DNA from: Nostoc cf. commune SO-36
GTDB taxonomy: Bacteria > Cyanobacteriota > Cyanobacteriia > Cyanobacteriales > Nostocaceae
Assembly (NCBI RefSeq): GCF_023734775.1
Contig: NZ_AP025732.1
Span: 124,001 to 188,000 of the forward strand
Length of the DNA: 64,000 nucleotides
Direction: 5' to 3'
Positions 55,134-63,915 of this stretch are shown here, piece after piece. The notes beneath the pieces are model-generated. The model saw only the letters and a program-made list of their open reading frames with translations. It did no database searches and had not been told where the DNA came from. The position numbers were made by a program, and so were the translations under genes. How positions within the stretch are numbered: the stretch's first letter is position 1; each line of letters starts with the position of its first letter.

Positions 55134-56501
55134 CTAAATTTTACAATTCACAAGTCTTGATGTGAGGGCAGAAAGTCTTTTTCTTCTTCCATCTAATCTC
55201 ATACTCAATACTGCTCTGGGTAATTGTCCTGCCGGAGCAGTTAATGTAAATGATAGAAATGCATAAGGCTTCCAATTATTTTTAATCCGCCATCCTATAG
55301 ACTCACCGAAATATTTCCAGGTTTCCAAATCTAAGTCAGGTTTTCCCCCAACGCTGTCCCAGATTTGCTTCTGTATACTAAAACCAAAGCGCTCATTACT
55401 GTATTTTACCCACAAGCGATCAATAGTTAAAAGGTCTTGACAGGGAAACTTTTCGATATCTTCTACTCTGAGATAATCTTCTTTTTCTCGACTAGATATT
55501 TTAAGCATAAGCTTCCAAGTTTCTTGATCAGCTTCTAGCCATTTACTAGATGCTAGTAACTTTTGCAAAATTGTATAGTCTATCCCTACTGATGAATTCA
55601 GATTTTCAGAATTAAGAGCTTGTATAATCTCATCAGCAGATTGATAGCGTTCCTTCATATAATCCTGAATTAACTTATCTAAAACTTGCCCAAAGTCAGG
55701 AGTAATACTTCTACCTGGTGGCAAATATTTTCTCCAAACCCAGCAACCCCTGAGCGCATCATAAAGTTCATCAGAACCATCTGTACTTGGTAAAACTTGG
55801 GTTAATAGCCGAATACAAGTTACACCCAAACTATAAAGGTCACTTGCAGGGAAAACTTGACCACGTATTTGCTCTAATGGTGTATATCCAGGCGTTCCTA
55901 CTGTTGTGCCAACACCTAGAAAAGTTTGTGTAATTTGTTTAGAAACACCAAAATCAATTAATATCAACTTGCCATCCTGACGGCGGCGCATGATATTTTC
56001 TGGCTTGATGTCTCGATGAATTACACCGCGTTCATGGATAAACTTCAGGATAGGCAATATATCAACCAAAAGCTGTTTTATCTTTTCTTCACTAAAAGCT
56101 CCCTGCTGCTGCAATTCTTGTAATAAATTTTGTCCCTCAATTAACTCTTGCACCAAATAAAGCCGCTTATCCTGTTCAAAATAAGCAATCAGACGGGGAA
56201 TTTGTGGGTGTTCTCCCAAATCATACAAACGCTTCGCCTCTTGCTTAAATAACTCCGTTGCTTTCTCAAGTGCATTCGTTCCTTGAACTTGCGGGACAAA
56301 TTGCTTAATTACGCAAGGTTCATCTATCTTATCTGTGTCCCTGGCTTCATAAGTTCTGCTAAATCCACCCTCACCCAAAAGTCGTATTACTCGGAAACGG
56401 TTTCTAAATAATGGTGTGAGTGTTTGTCCACACTTAATGCAAAACTTGTTGCCATCAGGATTAAAGGGATTTGAACAACTGGAATTAGAACAGTAGAGCA
56501 T
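55134..56501 (-). CDS. Ser/Thr protein kinase with zinc ribbon and GUN4 domain
   Basis: 455 residues from the ATG at 56501; an upstream in-frame start at 56564 adds 21 poor residues. Cys at 4, 9, 21 and 24 form a zinc ribbon (YCSNSSC, FCIKCG). The kinase domain (about 35-300) has LLGEGGFSRTY, CVIKQF, HRDIKPENIM, LIDFGVSK and TPGYTPLEQ. Residues about 320-430 match GUN4 (LQKLLASSKWLEADQETWKL, DRLWVKYSNERFGFSIQKQI), a porphyrin-binding module. I infer a kinase that senses a tetrapyrrole. The tail is Arg-rich. Confidence 0.88.
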   Translation of the reverse strand: MLYCSNSSCSNPFNPDGNKFCIKCGQTLTPLFRNRFRVIRLLGEGGFSRTYEARDTDKIDEPCVIKQFVPQVQGTNALEKATELFKQEAKRLYDLGEHPQIPRLIAYFEQDKRLYLVQELIEGQNLLQELQQQGAFSEEKIKQLLVDILPILKFIHERGVIHRDIKPENIMRRRQDGKLILIDFGVSKQITQTFLGVGTTVGTPGYTPLEQIRGQVFPASDLYSLGVTCIRLLTQVLPSTDGSDELYDALRGCWVWRKYLPPGRSITPDFGQVLDKLIQDYMKERYQSADEIIQALNSENLNSSVGIDYTILQKLLASSKWLEADQETWKLMLKISSREKEDYLRVEDIEKFPCQDLLTIDRLWVKYSNERFGFSIQKQIWDSVGGKPDLDLETWKYFGESIGWRIKNNWKPYAFLSFTLTAPAGQLPRAVLSMRLDGRRKRLSALTSRLVNCKI

Positions 56502-56612
56502 ATTTGGGAATAAGCAGATGGTGTCTATATTCAGTTTTCCCAATTTCTGCTTACTGGGTTTCACGAGCCTTGATATTTTTGAGCAGATTTACTTCTAGTG
56601 GCAGCTACAGTC

Positions 56613-57122
56613 TCAAATTACTTTTGCTAGCGTAGTGATATAAGGTTTAATGGGTAAGGTAATATGTACCGTTGTTTCCTGTTGATAAATACTTGAAATT
56701 GAGAACTGCCCGCCACAAAGTTCGGCGATTTTTTTGACAATTCCCAATAGTTCACCCTGGTTTCCCGTCACCGCCAACCTGCGGATTAAGCGTTGTTCCA
56801 TAATCTGCTGTACCATCCACAGCGAATCATCAGGTTTTACGGCAAAAATCGGTGTACTCATTACCGCCTCTGCTAGACAAGTTTTTAAGTTCAAACCCAA
56901 TGCCTGAAATTACACAATGTCGCGCTCGGTGATAATTCCCACAGGAATTTGCAGAGGTTCAGTTTGGCTACCACCTGGTTGCACAATCATGATGGAACTA
57001 ACCCGGTGTTCTGTCATCAGTTGTGCGATTTGCATTCTTGGTAGCTTATAGAGAATAATCACAAATAAAGCAGCTTTAGCCTCTTCGTGCGAGATAATAA
57101 ATATAAAATATGGCGATCGCAA
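56613..57122 (-). pseudogene. CBS-domain kinase remnant
   Basis: Two frames in the same register are separated by a TAA at about 56910-56912. First IAQLMTEHRVSSIMIVQPGG to GIITERDIV (CBS), then LAEAVMSTPIFAVKPDDSLW to GNQGELLGIV (second CBS). After GIV the sequence jumps to KKIAELCGGQFSISSIYQQE, the end of a HATPase_c domain. So a CBS-histidine kinase lost its centre by deletion and gained a stop, possibly from CAA. The 5' end overlaps the divergent Hsp70-like gene by 13 bases. Confidence 0.75.
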
Positions 57123-58708
57123 TCGATTTTGGTACTAGCAACACAGTCATTGCTCGTTGGAACCCCGTAACCCAACAGCCAGAAACCCTTACTCTACCAG
57201 GCTTGTCAATTAAACAAAGTCTCAATCCGCCACTGATTCCCAGCTTGGTTTATGTTGAAGACGCAACAAAAAATCAAGTCTTAGTAGGGCAACAAGTACG
57301 CGATCGCGGTCTTGACGTCAAAGGGGAAACTCGATTTTTCCGCAGCTTCAAGCGCGGTATCGGTGCAGATATCCAAGGTTTCTTACCCGAACTAGATGGA
57401 CAAATTGTCACCTTTGAGCAAATAGGTCAATGGTTCCTCACCAAAGTAATTGAAGAACTAGCACCCTTGGAAGGGGGGTTAGATTCTCTGGTGTTAACTG
57501 TACCCGTAGACAGTTTTGAAGCTTATCGTCACTGGTTGGGGACAGTTTGTCAAGCCCTCCCGGTCGAACAAGTGCGGATGTTGGATGAACCCACAGCCGC
57601 CGCCTTGGGTTATGGTTTGGCAGATCAAGAAAATCTTTTGGTGATTGACTTTGGCGGTGGAACTTTGGATTTATCCCTTGTCCGGTTGGATCAAAGCGTG
57701 CAAGCAACCACAAAGCCGCTCGGATTTCTCCTCAAATGGGGTAATAAGTCTCTAGCTGAAGATTCAAAACAAAAAGTCAAAACTGCCCGTGTCCTGGCGA
57801 AAGCTGGGCAAAATCTGGGTGGTACTGATATTGATAACTGGTTAGTAGATTACTTTGCCAAAACTCAAGAACTGGCGGTAAGTCCGTTGACAACACGATT
57901 GGCAGAACGGGTAAAAATTCAGCTATCAACCCAAAACCAAGCAAGTGAAGTTTACTTTGACGATGAGACATTTGAAAGCTATGAACTGGAACTAAACCGC
58001 GATACTTTTGACGATATCCTCAAAGAACACGCGTTTTTTGAGTTACTCGATGAGTCGATGACGACACTGTTGCAGCAAGCAAGACGGCAAGGGATAGAAC
58101 TTCCAGATATTAATGCAGTTTTGTTAGTTGGTGGTACAGTGCAATTGCCAGCAGTGCAGACATGGATCAAACAGTATTTTGAGCCAGAAAAAATCCGTTG
58201 CGAACGTCCTTTTGAAGCGATCGCTCAAGGTGCATTACAGTTAGCTCAAGGCGTGCAAATCAAAGACTTTCTCTATCATAGTTATGGTATCCGCTACTGG
58301 GATCGTCGCAACCAGCGTCACAAATGGCATTCTTTAATTAAAGCTGGACAAGCATACCCGATGAGTCAGCCAGTGGAATTAGTCTTAGGCGCTTCTGTAG
58401 AAAATCAGCCCAGCATTGAATTAATTATGGGAGAATTGGGAGCAGATACGGGTAGTACTGAAGTTTATTTTGATGGCGATCGCTTAATTACTCGCCGTAT
58501 GGACAATAGTGAAACCAGCGTCAAACCCCTTAACGATCGAGAAGGTGCGAAGACAATTGCCCAATTGACACCAGCCGGATATCCTGGAAGCGATCGCATC
58601 AAAATCCTCTTTCAAGTTGATGAGCAACGCTTTTTGCGAATCACCGTTGAAGACTTGTTAACTAACGACACGCTGTTAGAGAATCAACTTGTAGCACAGT
58701 TGAGTTAA
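57110..58708 (+). CDS. Hsp70-family protein (DnaK-like ATPase)
   Basis: 532 residues. The actin-fold ATPase is complete: MAIAIDFGTSNTVIARW (phosphate 1), LDEPTAAALGYGL, LLVIDFGGGTLDLSL (phosphate 2) and AVLLVGGTVQLPAVQTWI (adenosine). The C-terminal part (about 385-532) is shorter than the DnaK substrate domain and lacks its lid, so this is an Hsp70-like protein, not the housekeeping DnaK. Its client is unknown. It is transcribed away from the CBS-kinase remnant; vapC ends one base after its stop on the other strand. Confidence 0.9.
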   Translation: MAIAIDFGTSNTVIARWNPVTQQPETLTLPGLSIKQSLNPPLIPSLVYVEDATKNQVLVGQQVRDRGLDVKGETRFFRSFKRGIGADIQGFLPELDGQIVTFEQIGQWFLTKVIEELAPLEGGLDSLVLTVPVDSFEAYRHWLGTVCQALPVEQVRMLDEPTAAALGYGLADQENLLVIDFGGGTLDLSLVRLDQSVQATTKPLGFLLKWGNKSLAEDSKQKVKTARVLAKAGQNLGGTDIDNWLVDYFAKTQELAVSPLTTRLAERVKIQLSTQNQASEVYFDDETFESYELELNRDTFDDILKEHAFFELLDESMTTLLQQARRQGIELPDINAVLLVGGTVQLPAVQTWIKQYFEPEKIRCERPFEAIAQGALQLAQGVQIKDFLYHSYGIRYWDRRNQRHKWHSLIKAGQAYPMSQPVELVLGASVENQPSIELIMGELGADTGSTEVYFDGDRLITRRMDNSETSVKPLNDREGAKTIAQLTPAGYPGSDRIKILFQVDEQRFLRITVEDLLTNDTLLENQLVAQLS

Positions 58709-58954
58709 TTAACTAAAAGGATTTAAAAGTGGGATACCGCAGCCATCGAAATCCCGGATGTTGCGCGTTACAGGGAATGTTGGGAAGTTTGAAAGCCCCT
58801 AAATAACAGGTACATAGTACCGTATTCTGTCCTTTAGGTAGGGGATGAAAAACGACTCAGTGTGGTTTTAACCACCGTCAAGATTGATGCTTTGGCACAA
58901 ATATATCTAGTTATCTTATACCAGTTATGGTAGTATAAGATAGGAGGTAAAGCG

Positions 58955-60145
58955 ATGCTAGTTTTTGAGTTCAAAGCCTACGGAAAGTCGGCGCAATTAT
59001 CGGCAATAAATGATGCAATTCGGACTGCAAAGTTCATTCGCAATAGCTGTATTCGGCTATGGATGGATTTTAAAGGTACTGGTAAAAATGATTTGCAGAA
59101 ATACTGCGCGGTGCTTGCAGCTAATTTTCCTTTTGCTGATGAACTTAATTCAATGGCTAGACAAGCCTCGGCAGAACGAGCATGGTCATCTATCTCTAGA
59201 TTCTACGACAACTGCAAAAAGCGCAAAGTCTGCCGGGGGGATACTCCCCCCGGAGAACTTTGTAAGAAGGGCATTCCAGGTTTAAAGGGATATCCTCAAT
59301 TTGTGAAAGATTGTCGTTCTGTTGAGTACAAGACATCAGGATGGAAGCTTGCTGATGATCGTAAATGTATAAACTTCAGTGATAAAAAAGGGATTGGACG
59401 ATTAAAACTTAAAGGAACTCGTGATTTGCATTTCTACCAAATTAACCAAATAAAACGGGTGAGGTTGGTAAAACGTGCAGATGGTGTGTATGTTCAATTT
59501 TGTATTGACGTAGACCGTTCAGAAGACATTGAACCTACTGGCAACACAGTTGGTTTAGATGTTGGGCTAAAAGAATACTACACCGATTCAAGCGGGGTGA
59601 TGGTAGAAAATCCCAAATTCTTGCGAAAAGGTGAAAAAGTTCTTAAACGTTCACAACGTCGAGTTTCGAGAAAAGTAAAAGGTTCAAGGAATAGAGGCAA
59701 AGCAAGGCAGATTTTAGGAAATCGCCACCTCAAAATAAGTCGGCAACGTAAAGACCATGCTGTGAAATTAGCACGGTGCGTAGTTCAGTCTAACGACTTG
59801 ATAGCCTACGAAGATTTGAGGATTAAAAATATGGTGAAAAATCACTGCCTAGCTAAGTCTATCAATGACGCATCTTGGTATCAGTTCCGTATTTGGCTTG
59901 AATACTTCGCAAAAGTATTCAAGCGCGTAACAGTTGCGGTTAATCCGCAATATAGTAGCCAAGAATGCTCTAGCTGTGGTGAAATTGTTAAGAAAACCCT
60001 ATCAACGAGAACACACGTTTGTAGTTGTGGATGTGTCATGGATAGGGATGAAAACGCAGCTAGAAATATCCTTGGTCGAGGATTGGGTACGGTAGGGCAT
60101 ACCGGAACCTTTGCGCTAGACGCAAGCAAACGCTTGGGGAGATGA
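58955..60145 (+). CDS. tnpB: TnpB RNA-guided nuclease
   Basis: 396 residues behind a strong AGGAGGT site. The RuvC-like nuclease residues are Asp in GLDVGLKEYYTDS, Glu in AYEDLRIKNMV and Asp in MDRDENAARNIL. A four-Cys zinc ribbon is formed by CSSCG and CSCGC. N-terminal helical part with SARQASAERAWSS-like segment (actual text MARQASAERAWSSIS). TnpB uses an omega RNA from the element's right end to cut DNA beside the target motif and so favour element retention. It seems intact. Confidence 0.93.
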   Translation: MLVFEFKAYGKSAQLSAINDAIRTAKFIRNSCIRLWMDFKGTGKNDLQKYCAVLAANFPFADELNSMARQASAERAWSSISRFYDNCKKRKVCRGDTPPGELCKKGIPGLKGYPQFVKDCRSVEYKTSGWKLADDRKCINFSDKKGIGRLKLKGTRDLHFYQINQIKRVRLVKRADGVYVQFCIDVDRSEDIEPTGNTVGLDVGLKEYYTDSSGVMVENPKFLRKGEKVLKRSQRRVSRKVKGSRNRGKARQILGNRHLKISRQRKDHAVKLARCVVQSNDLIAYEDLRIKNMVKNHCLAKSINDASWYQFRIWLEYFAKVFKRVTVAVNPQYSSQECSSCGEIVKKTLSTRTHVCSCGCVMDRDENAARNILGRGLGTVGHTGTFALDASKRLGR

Positions 60146-60233
60146 GTCCTCTACTCTTGTTGGAGTAATCCTGCATGAGCAAGTCATGTCTTAGATTCAA
60201 GAATCCCCGTCTCTTTAGAGCGGGGAGTGTCAA
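60100..60233 (+). ncRNA. Predicted omega RNA at the element right end
   Basis: In TnpB elements the guide RNA covers the end of tnpB and the right end, with the guide taken from the flanking DNA. Here the right-end hairpin CCCCGTCTCTTTAGAGCGGGG at 60206-60226 and TCAA fit, and the guide would start TAAGGTCAATTGATGA from 60234. Its 5' limit is not defined by sequence. Confidence 0.45.
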
Positions 60234-60549
60234 TAAGGTCAATTGATGAATTTTAGCAGTAGCAGCAATCATTATATCTGCTTGGGTGTGTGTTTTCCCA
60301 CTTAATCTTAGTTGACCTCGCAATTCACCGGAGCGCTTGGCAATTTCAATGGTAATGGGCAATACTTGACAGTTATTTCCCAAAAAGTTCTCAAACCATA
60401 TTTGAATTCTAGGGTTGGGTTTGGATGTCAGTCCATAAAATATTTCTTCAACAGTGATGGCACTCAGGACTATTGAGAAATCTCCTTCTGCCCATTTCAG
60501 TACACCAGAGTTAGGTTTAAGTTTTACTAATTCGCTGATAATATTAGTG

Positions 60550-60840
60550 TCACAAAGAAAAGTCATCGATAGCATCAGCGAAAGGATTAGAACGGTCTTG
60601 GCGGGAGGGTACTTCGAGAATATAATCTTCCTGAGCAGCTATCTGACGTAGTTCTTTGAAACAATCAGCTAGAGACATCTTTTCGCGCTGCTTGCGCCAC
60701 GTCAAAAATTCTTCAAACATCTCAGCTTCAAGAACTACAGCCACCAGTTGATTTCGGTTGTAGATGAGTTGCGGTTCTTTACTGACAGCATGAATTAGTT
60801 CAGAAAATCTCTGTTTCGCTTCTGCAATTCTCCAGTTCAT
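60550..60840 (-). CDS. Phd/YefM-type antitoxin
   Basis: 96 residues. MNWRIAEAKQRFSELIHAVS with PQLIYNRNQLVAVVLEAEMF is the Phd/YefM DNA-binding fold. The C-terminal half (LRQIAAQEDYILEVPSRQDR) would wrap the toxin. It overlaps the PIN toxin gene by 17 bases. With the toxin broken by an IS, the antitoxin is left without its partner. Confidence 0.85.
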   Translation of the reverse strand: MNWRIAEAKQRFSELIHAVSKEPQLIYNRNQLVAVVLEAEMFEEFLTWRKQREKMSLADCFKELRQIAAQEDYILEVPSRQDRSNPFADAIDDFSL

Positions 60841-60936
60841 CTAAAACCTCTTTTATTCATAATCATGTCTATTCTAGACATAATTAATGTCTATATTCTC
60901 ATGAAAAAGCATACACCGAACGGCGAATGTGTATTT

Positions 60937-61502
60937 CTAACCACCAATTTTTAACCATCCAAAAACTTGATTGACGGTTAGTGCAAGTTCAATTTCTGGT
61001 AATACAGGCAAAAAATCTTCTCCCTGGAGTAGCACTGGCTGTTGCTCTGACAGAAATACCAAGATACTCAGATCATCAGGGTCAAGAAACCATCCTAAGC
61101 GGCTGCCATACTTCAGACAATGAAGAATGTTACCAATTACTTTGTTGGGTTTTTGTTCTGGCGAAAGAATCTCAATCGTCCAGTCTGGTGGAAGTTCAAA
61201 ATTATCAGGTACTTGATTATCAACAGTGAATGGTATGTGTCCCCAGTGAAATACAGCTACATCAGGTACAATTGAGCGATCACCAAAGCTACACTGTAAT
61301 TCGGGAAACGCATAGGCAATCTTTTGATTCTCCGTGACTTCATTAACAACAGCACAGAGTTTGCCTTGCAAGCGGCTGTGTCTCCCTTTAGGCATAGGCT
61401 TAGGAATAATCTCACCGTTAATATATTCACTCGCAGGCTTTGTTTCTGGGAGCTTTTAAAAAACTCTTCCAATGTGAGAGGTTGAGTAATTATGGTGCTC
61501 AT
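60937..61502 (-). pseudogene. Uma2-family protein, frameshifted
   Basis: The start at 61502 (MSTIITQPLTLEEFFK) and the body from 61395 (MPKGRHSRLQGKLCAVVNEV, SIVPDVAVFHW, DWTIEILSPEQ) lie in different frames. The break is near 61453-61462, where the coding strand has TTTTTTAAAAGCTCCCAG. The total is 566 bases against 564 in the paralogue at 25605, so two surplus bases, for instance one in each homopolymer, explain it. After correction it is 187 residues, like its paralogue. Confidence 0.75.
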
Positions 61503-61626
61503 AGCTCCTAAATTCCTCAAAAATGTGTTTTTTAGTTTAGCAATATGTATGGACAGGTGCTTAACTCCCTGAACACACCTGTCCATACATTACATTAAAG
61601 GAAGAATTGCAGTTCTTAATTACGAA

Positions 61627-62157
61627 TTATTTCCGCACCACTACTAAAGTTCCTGTTGAAGCCCAGTTGTAAAGATTGCGAGCTTGCTTAACAGGCAAAT
61701 TTACACAACCGTGACTTACTGGAGTGCCAAATCGATTGTGCCAGTAAGCGCCGTGAATCGCATATCCTCTGTAGAAATACATTGTGTAAGGAACGTCAGG
61801 AATATTGTAGCCTCTGCCTCGCATCCGGTGAGTACGATACTTAGAATTAATCCGAAATCTACCTATGGGTGTAGGAGTCGCTCGTTTACCTCCAGAAATG
61901 CGGTATGAATGAACAAGTTTATTACCTTCCCATGCACGTAAACGTTGTTCTGACAAGTCAATTTCAATCCAGCGAGGTTGGCTAATATTATTGACAGCGA
62001 GGCTGTTTTCATCGACTGAGGTGGCTGTTGCCGTAGTCGAGTTTGGTGTACCTGTTAACGGTGATGACCAAGAGAATAAAGTCATTACCATCAGCGCTAC
62101 GCCTGTACAAAAAGTTCCTGAAGAACGAATCCCACCACGGCGAATCCAAGTTTGCAT
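61627..62157 (-). CDS. L,D-transpeptidase (YkuD family)
   Basis: 176 residues. The signal/anchor segment is about 12-32. The YkuD domain has [40 protein letters not shown] with catalytic Cys151 and His149, and supporting His135. It forms 3-3 cross-links in peptidoglycan or attaches proteins in the periplasm. A closely similar gene lies 500 bases upstream on the same strand, probably a duplication. Confidence 0.93.
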   Translation of the reverse strand: MQTWIRRGGIRSSGTFCTGVALMVMTLFSWSSPLTGTPNSTTATATSVDENSLAVNNISQPRWIEIDLSEQRLRAWEGNKLVHSYRISGGKRATPTPIGRFRINSKYRTHRMRGRGYNIPDVPYTMYFYRGYAIHGAYWHNRFGTPVSHGCVNLPVKQARNLYNWASTGTLVVVRK

Positions 62158-62653
62158 AATGCCTCATCTTTTAAACTACGCAAAAATGATGAAGTGAAGC
62201 AATTTTCTGGAAAACTACAAATTTCCAAAGTGACTTCTAACTTCTTGTCAAGGATTTACGCAATTCATCCGCTAAAGCTTCTCAAGATAAGTCCTAAGTT
62301 AATCCGCATCCAATTTGTCTTTTGTCCTTGGTTAAATGATGATTCCTAACTTAATAACCAATGACCAATAACTAATTAACAAGGACAACCTTTAAAAAAA
62401 TCTGTCATTTAAATGCCTAAATGCAAAGTTTCCCCGTATTAATATTTGCATTTGTGATTTCACACAGAAATTGTCAGAATTTACGCTTATTTTTTGGACA
62501 AATTGTTGAATGTCCTCTTCTATATTTTATTTTAATTTCAGTAATTCCGACTCCGAAGATTCCCAGCATAAAATCTTGCTGGGAATCACTTAATTGTCTT
62601 GATTTGTTGTTATTTATGATTTTAACTAAATTGCCTTATGGCTGCTTCACCTA
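62158..62653. other. Gap between the two transpeptidase genes
   Basis: No gene is supported; short plus-strand frames at 62152-62349 and 62421-62774 lack features, and the latter mostly overlaps the antisense of the second transpeptidase. CCCAGCATAAAATCTTGCTGGG near 62561-62585 is a stem-loop. Confidence 0.5.
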
Positions 62654-63169
62654 CTATTTCTGGATAACTACTGGCGTGCCTATGGATGCCCACTGGAATA
62701 GCCATTTAGCATGTTTAGGTGCGAGATTCACACAGCCGTGGCTGACTGGAGTACCAAACCTTTTATGCCAGTAAGCACCGTGAATACCGTAGTTGCCTTG
62801 GTAAAACATCGCATGAGGAACGTTAGGGACGTCGTAGCCATTCCCGCGCATTCGCGTAGTTTTTAACTTGGATTGAATATTAAAAGTACCAACAAGAGTG
62901 GGAGTAGATTTTTTGCCAGAGGAAATAGCACTTCCATAAACCACTCTGTCACCTTCCCAAGCTATTAACCGTTGCTTTGAAAGATCAATTTGAATCCAGC
63001 GCTTATCTGATTTTTGTAATGTCTGGATTGTTTGTGCAATTACTTTATTTTTGGAATTCGCCCAAACTTCAGTAGTTCCGGTAGTAGTAAAAACACTTAC
63101 GGACAGTGCTGTACCAGTGAGGAGTATTTTTAAGCGACGCACCCAGTCAGGAGAAATTAGTTTTTTCAT
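62654..63169 (-). CDS. L,D-transpeptidase (YkuD family)
   Basis: 171 residues from the ATG at 63169; a TTG seven codons earlier is less likely. The signal/anchor segment is about 12-38. [40 protein letters not shown] and VNL mark the catalytic site, with Cys146 and His144. It shares most motifs with the neighbour at 61627, differing mainly before the domain. Periplasmic peptidoglycan cross-linking is expected. Confidence 0.93.
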   Translation of the reverse strand: MKKLISPDWVRRLKILLTGTALSVSVFTTTGTTEVWANSKNKVIAQTIQTLQKSDKRWIQIDLSKQRLIAWEGDRVVYGSAISSGKKSTPTLVGTFNIQSKLKTTRMRGNGYDVPNVPHAMFYQGNYGIHGAYWHKRFGTPVSHGCVNLAPKHAKWLFQWASIGTPVVIQK

Positions 63170-63282
63170 TTTAGATACACTCACACTCAAATCATGGGGT
63201 CTTGAGAAACTTATCAGTTTTCACCTTTATTTCCCTATCTATTACTTTAATAGACGTGAACTTTTAATGATTTGATTCTAAG

Positions 63283-63915
63283 TTAACTTAACTGTTGTAT
63301 CAGCTTTTTTGCCCCAGATGCGATCGCTTCCCAATTTCTCTCTGTGACAAGCTTTTTGGGAAATAATTCCCCGCTCAAACCGACAGCGATCGCTCCGGCT
63401 TGCAAAAATTCTTTGGCATTTTCCAGAGTCACGCCGCCAGTAGGAATTAAGGGAATCTGACCTAGTGGCCCTTGCAAACTTTTGATATAATCAGCCCCTC
63501 CCACTGCTTGCACGGGAAACACTTTTACACAACTAGCGCCCTGACTCCAAGCGGTAACAATTTCTGTAGGAGTTAACGCTCCGGGTATAATAGGCACATT
63601 TTGTTCTTGTGCTGCTTGAATCATTGCCGGATCAACGTGGGGTGTGAAGAGGAATTGCGCCCCAGATGCGATCGCTTCTTGCAACTGTTGCACATTGAAT
63701 AGCGTACCAGTGCCAATGATACACGCTGGTAATTCCGAACGTAGTTGACTGATTAATTCCCCAGCGCGATCGCTATTCCAGGTAATCTCAATTAACTGCA
63801 TTCCCCCAGATGCTACAGCCGTTGCCATTTGCTGCCCCACTTCGATTTTAGAGGCGCGAATAACTGCGATCGCTCGGTGTTTTTGCAGCTGTGATAACCA
63901 AATTTGATTAGACAT
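63283..63915 (-). CDS. eda: KDPG/KHG aldolase
   Basis: 210 residues forming a TIM barrel. AVIRASK and LIEITWNSD (Glu43) supply active-site residues, SCVKVFPVQAVGGADYIKSL holds the Schiff-base Lys131, and PTGGVTLEN the phosphate site. It cleaves 2-keto-3-deoxy-6-phosphogluconate to pyruvate and glyceraldehyde-3-phosphate in the Entner-Doudoroff route. The start MSNQIWLSQLQKHRAIAVIR is normal. No operon partner is in view. Confidence 0.93.
   Translation of the reverse strand: MSNQIWLSQLQKHRAIAVIRASKIEVGQQMATAVASGGMQLIEITWNSDRAGELISQLRSELPACIIGTGTLFNVQQLQEAIASGAQFLFTPHVDPAMIQAAQEQNVPIIPGALTPTEIVTAWSQGASCVKVFPVQAVGGADYIKSLQGPLGQIPLIPTGGVTLENAKEFLQAGAIAVGLSGELFPKKLVTERNWEAIASGAKKLIQQLS

Larger units (their letters stand above)
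58772..60233 (+). mobile_element. IS605-type element with tnpB only
   Basis: 1462 bp. The left end follows the tetranucleotide TTAC (58768-58771) and the right end finishes with TCAA (60230-60233), the target and right cleavage words of IS608-like elements. No target duplication is present. The left end has a hairpin (CCCCTAAAT at 58796-58804 with TTTAGGTAGGGG at 58832-58843); the right end has CCCCGTCTCTTTAGAGCGGGG (60206-60226). It carries tnpB but no tnpA, so it would need a transposase in trans. Confidence 0.85.
58709..60566 (-). pseudogene. vapC: PIN-domain toxin (VapC type) split by IS605-type insertion
   Basis: The 5' part (60234-60566, ATG at 60566) encodes MTFLCDTNIISELVKLKPNS through HTQADIMIAATAKIHQLTL, with PIN acidic residues Asp (CDTN), Glu (TVEEI) and Asp (QADIM). 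The 3' part (58709-58771) encodes VTRNIRDFDGCGIPLLNPFS and a stop. Removing 58772-60233 joins them exactly in frame as QLTL-VTRN. It was therefore an intact ribonuclease toxin before the insertion. The antitoxin gene upstream overlaps it. Confidence 0.85.
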
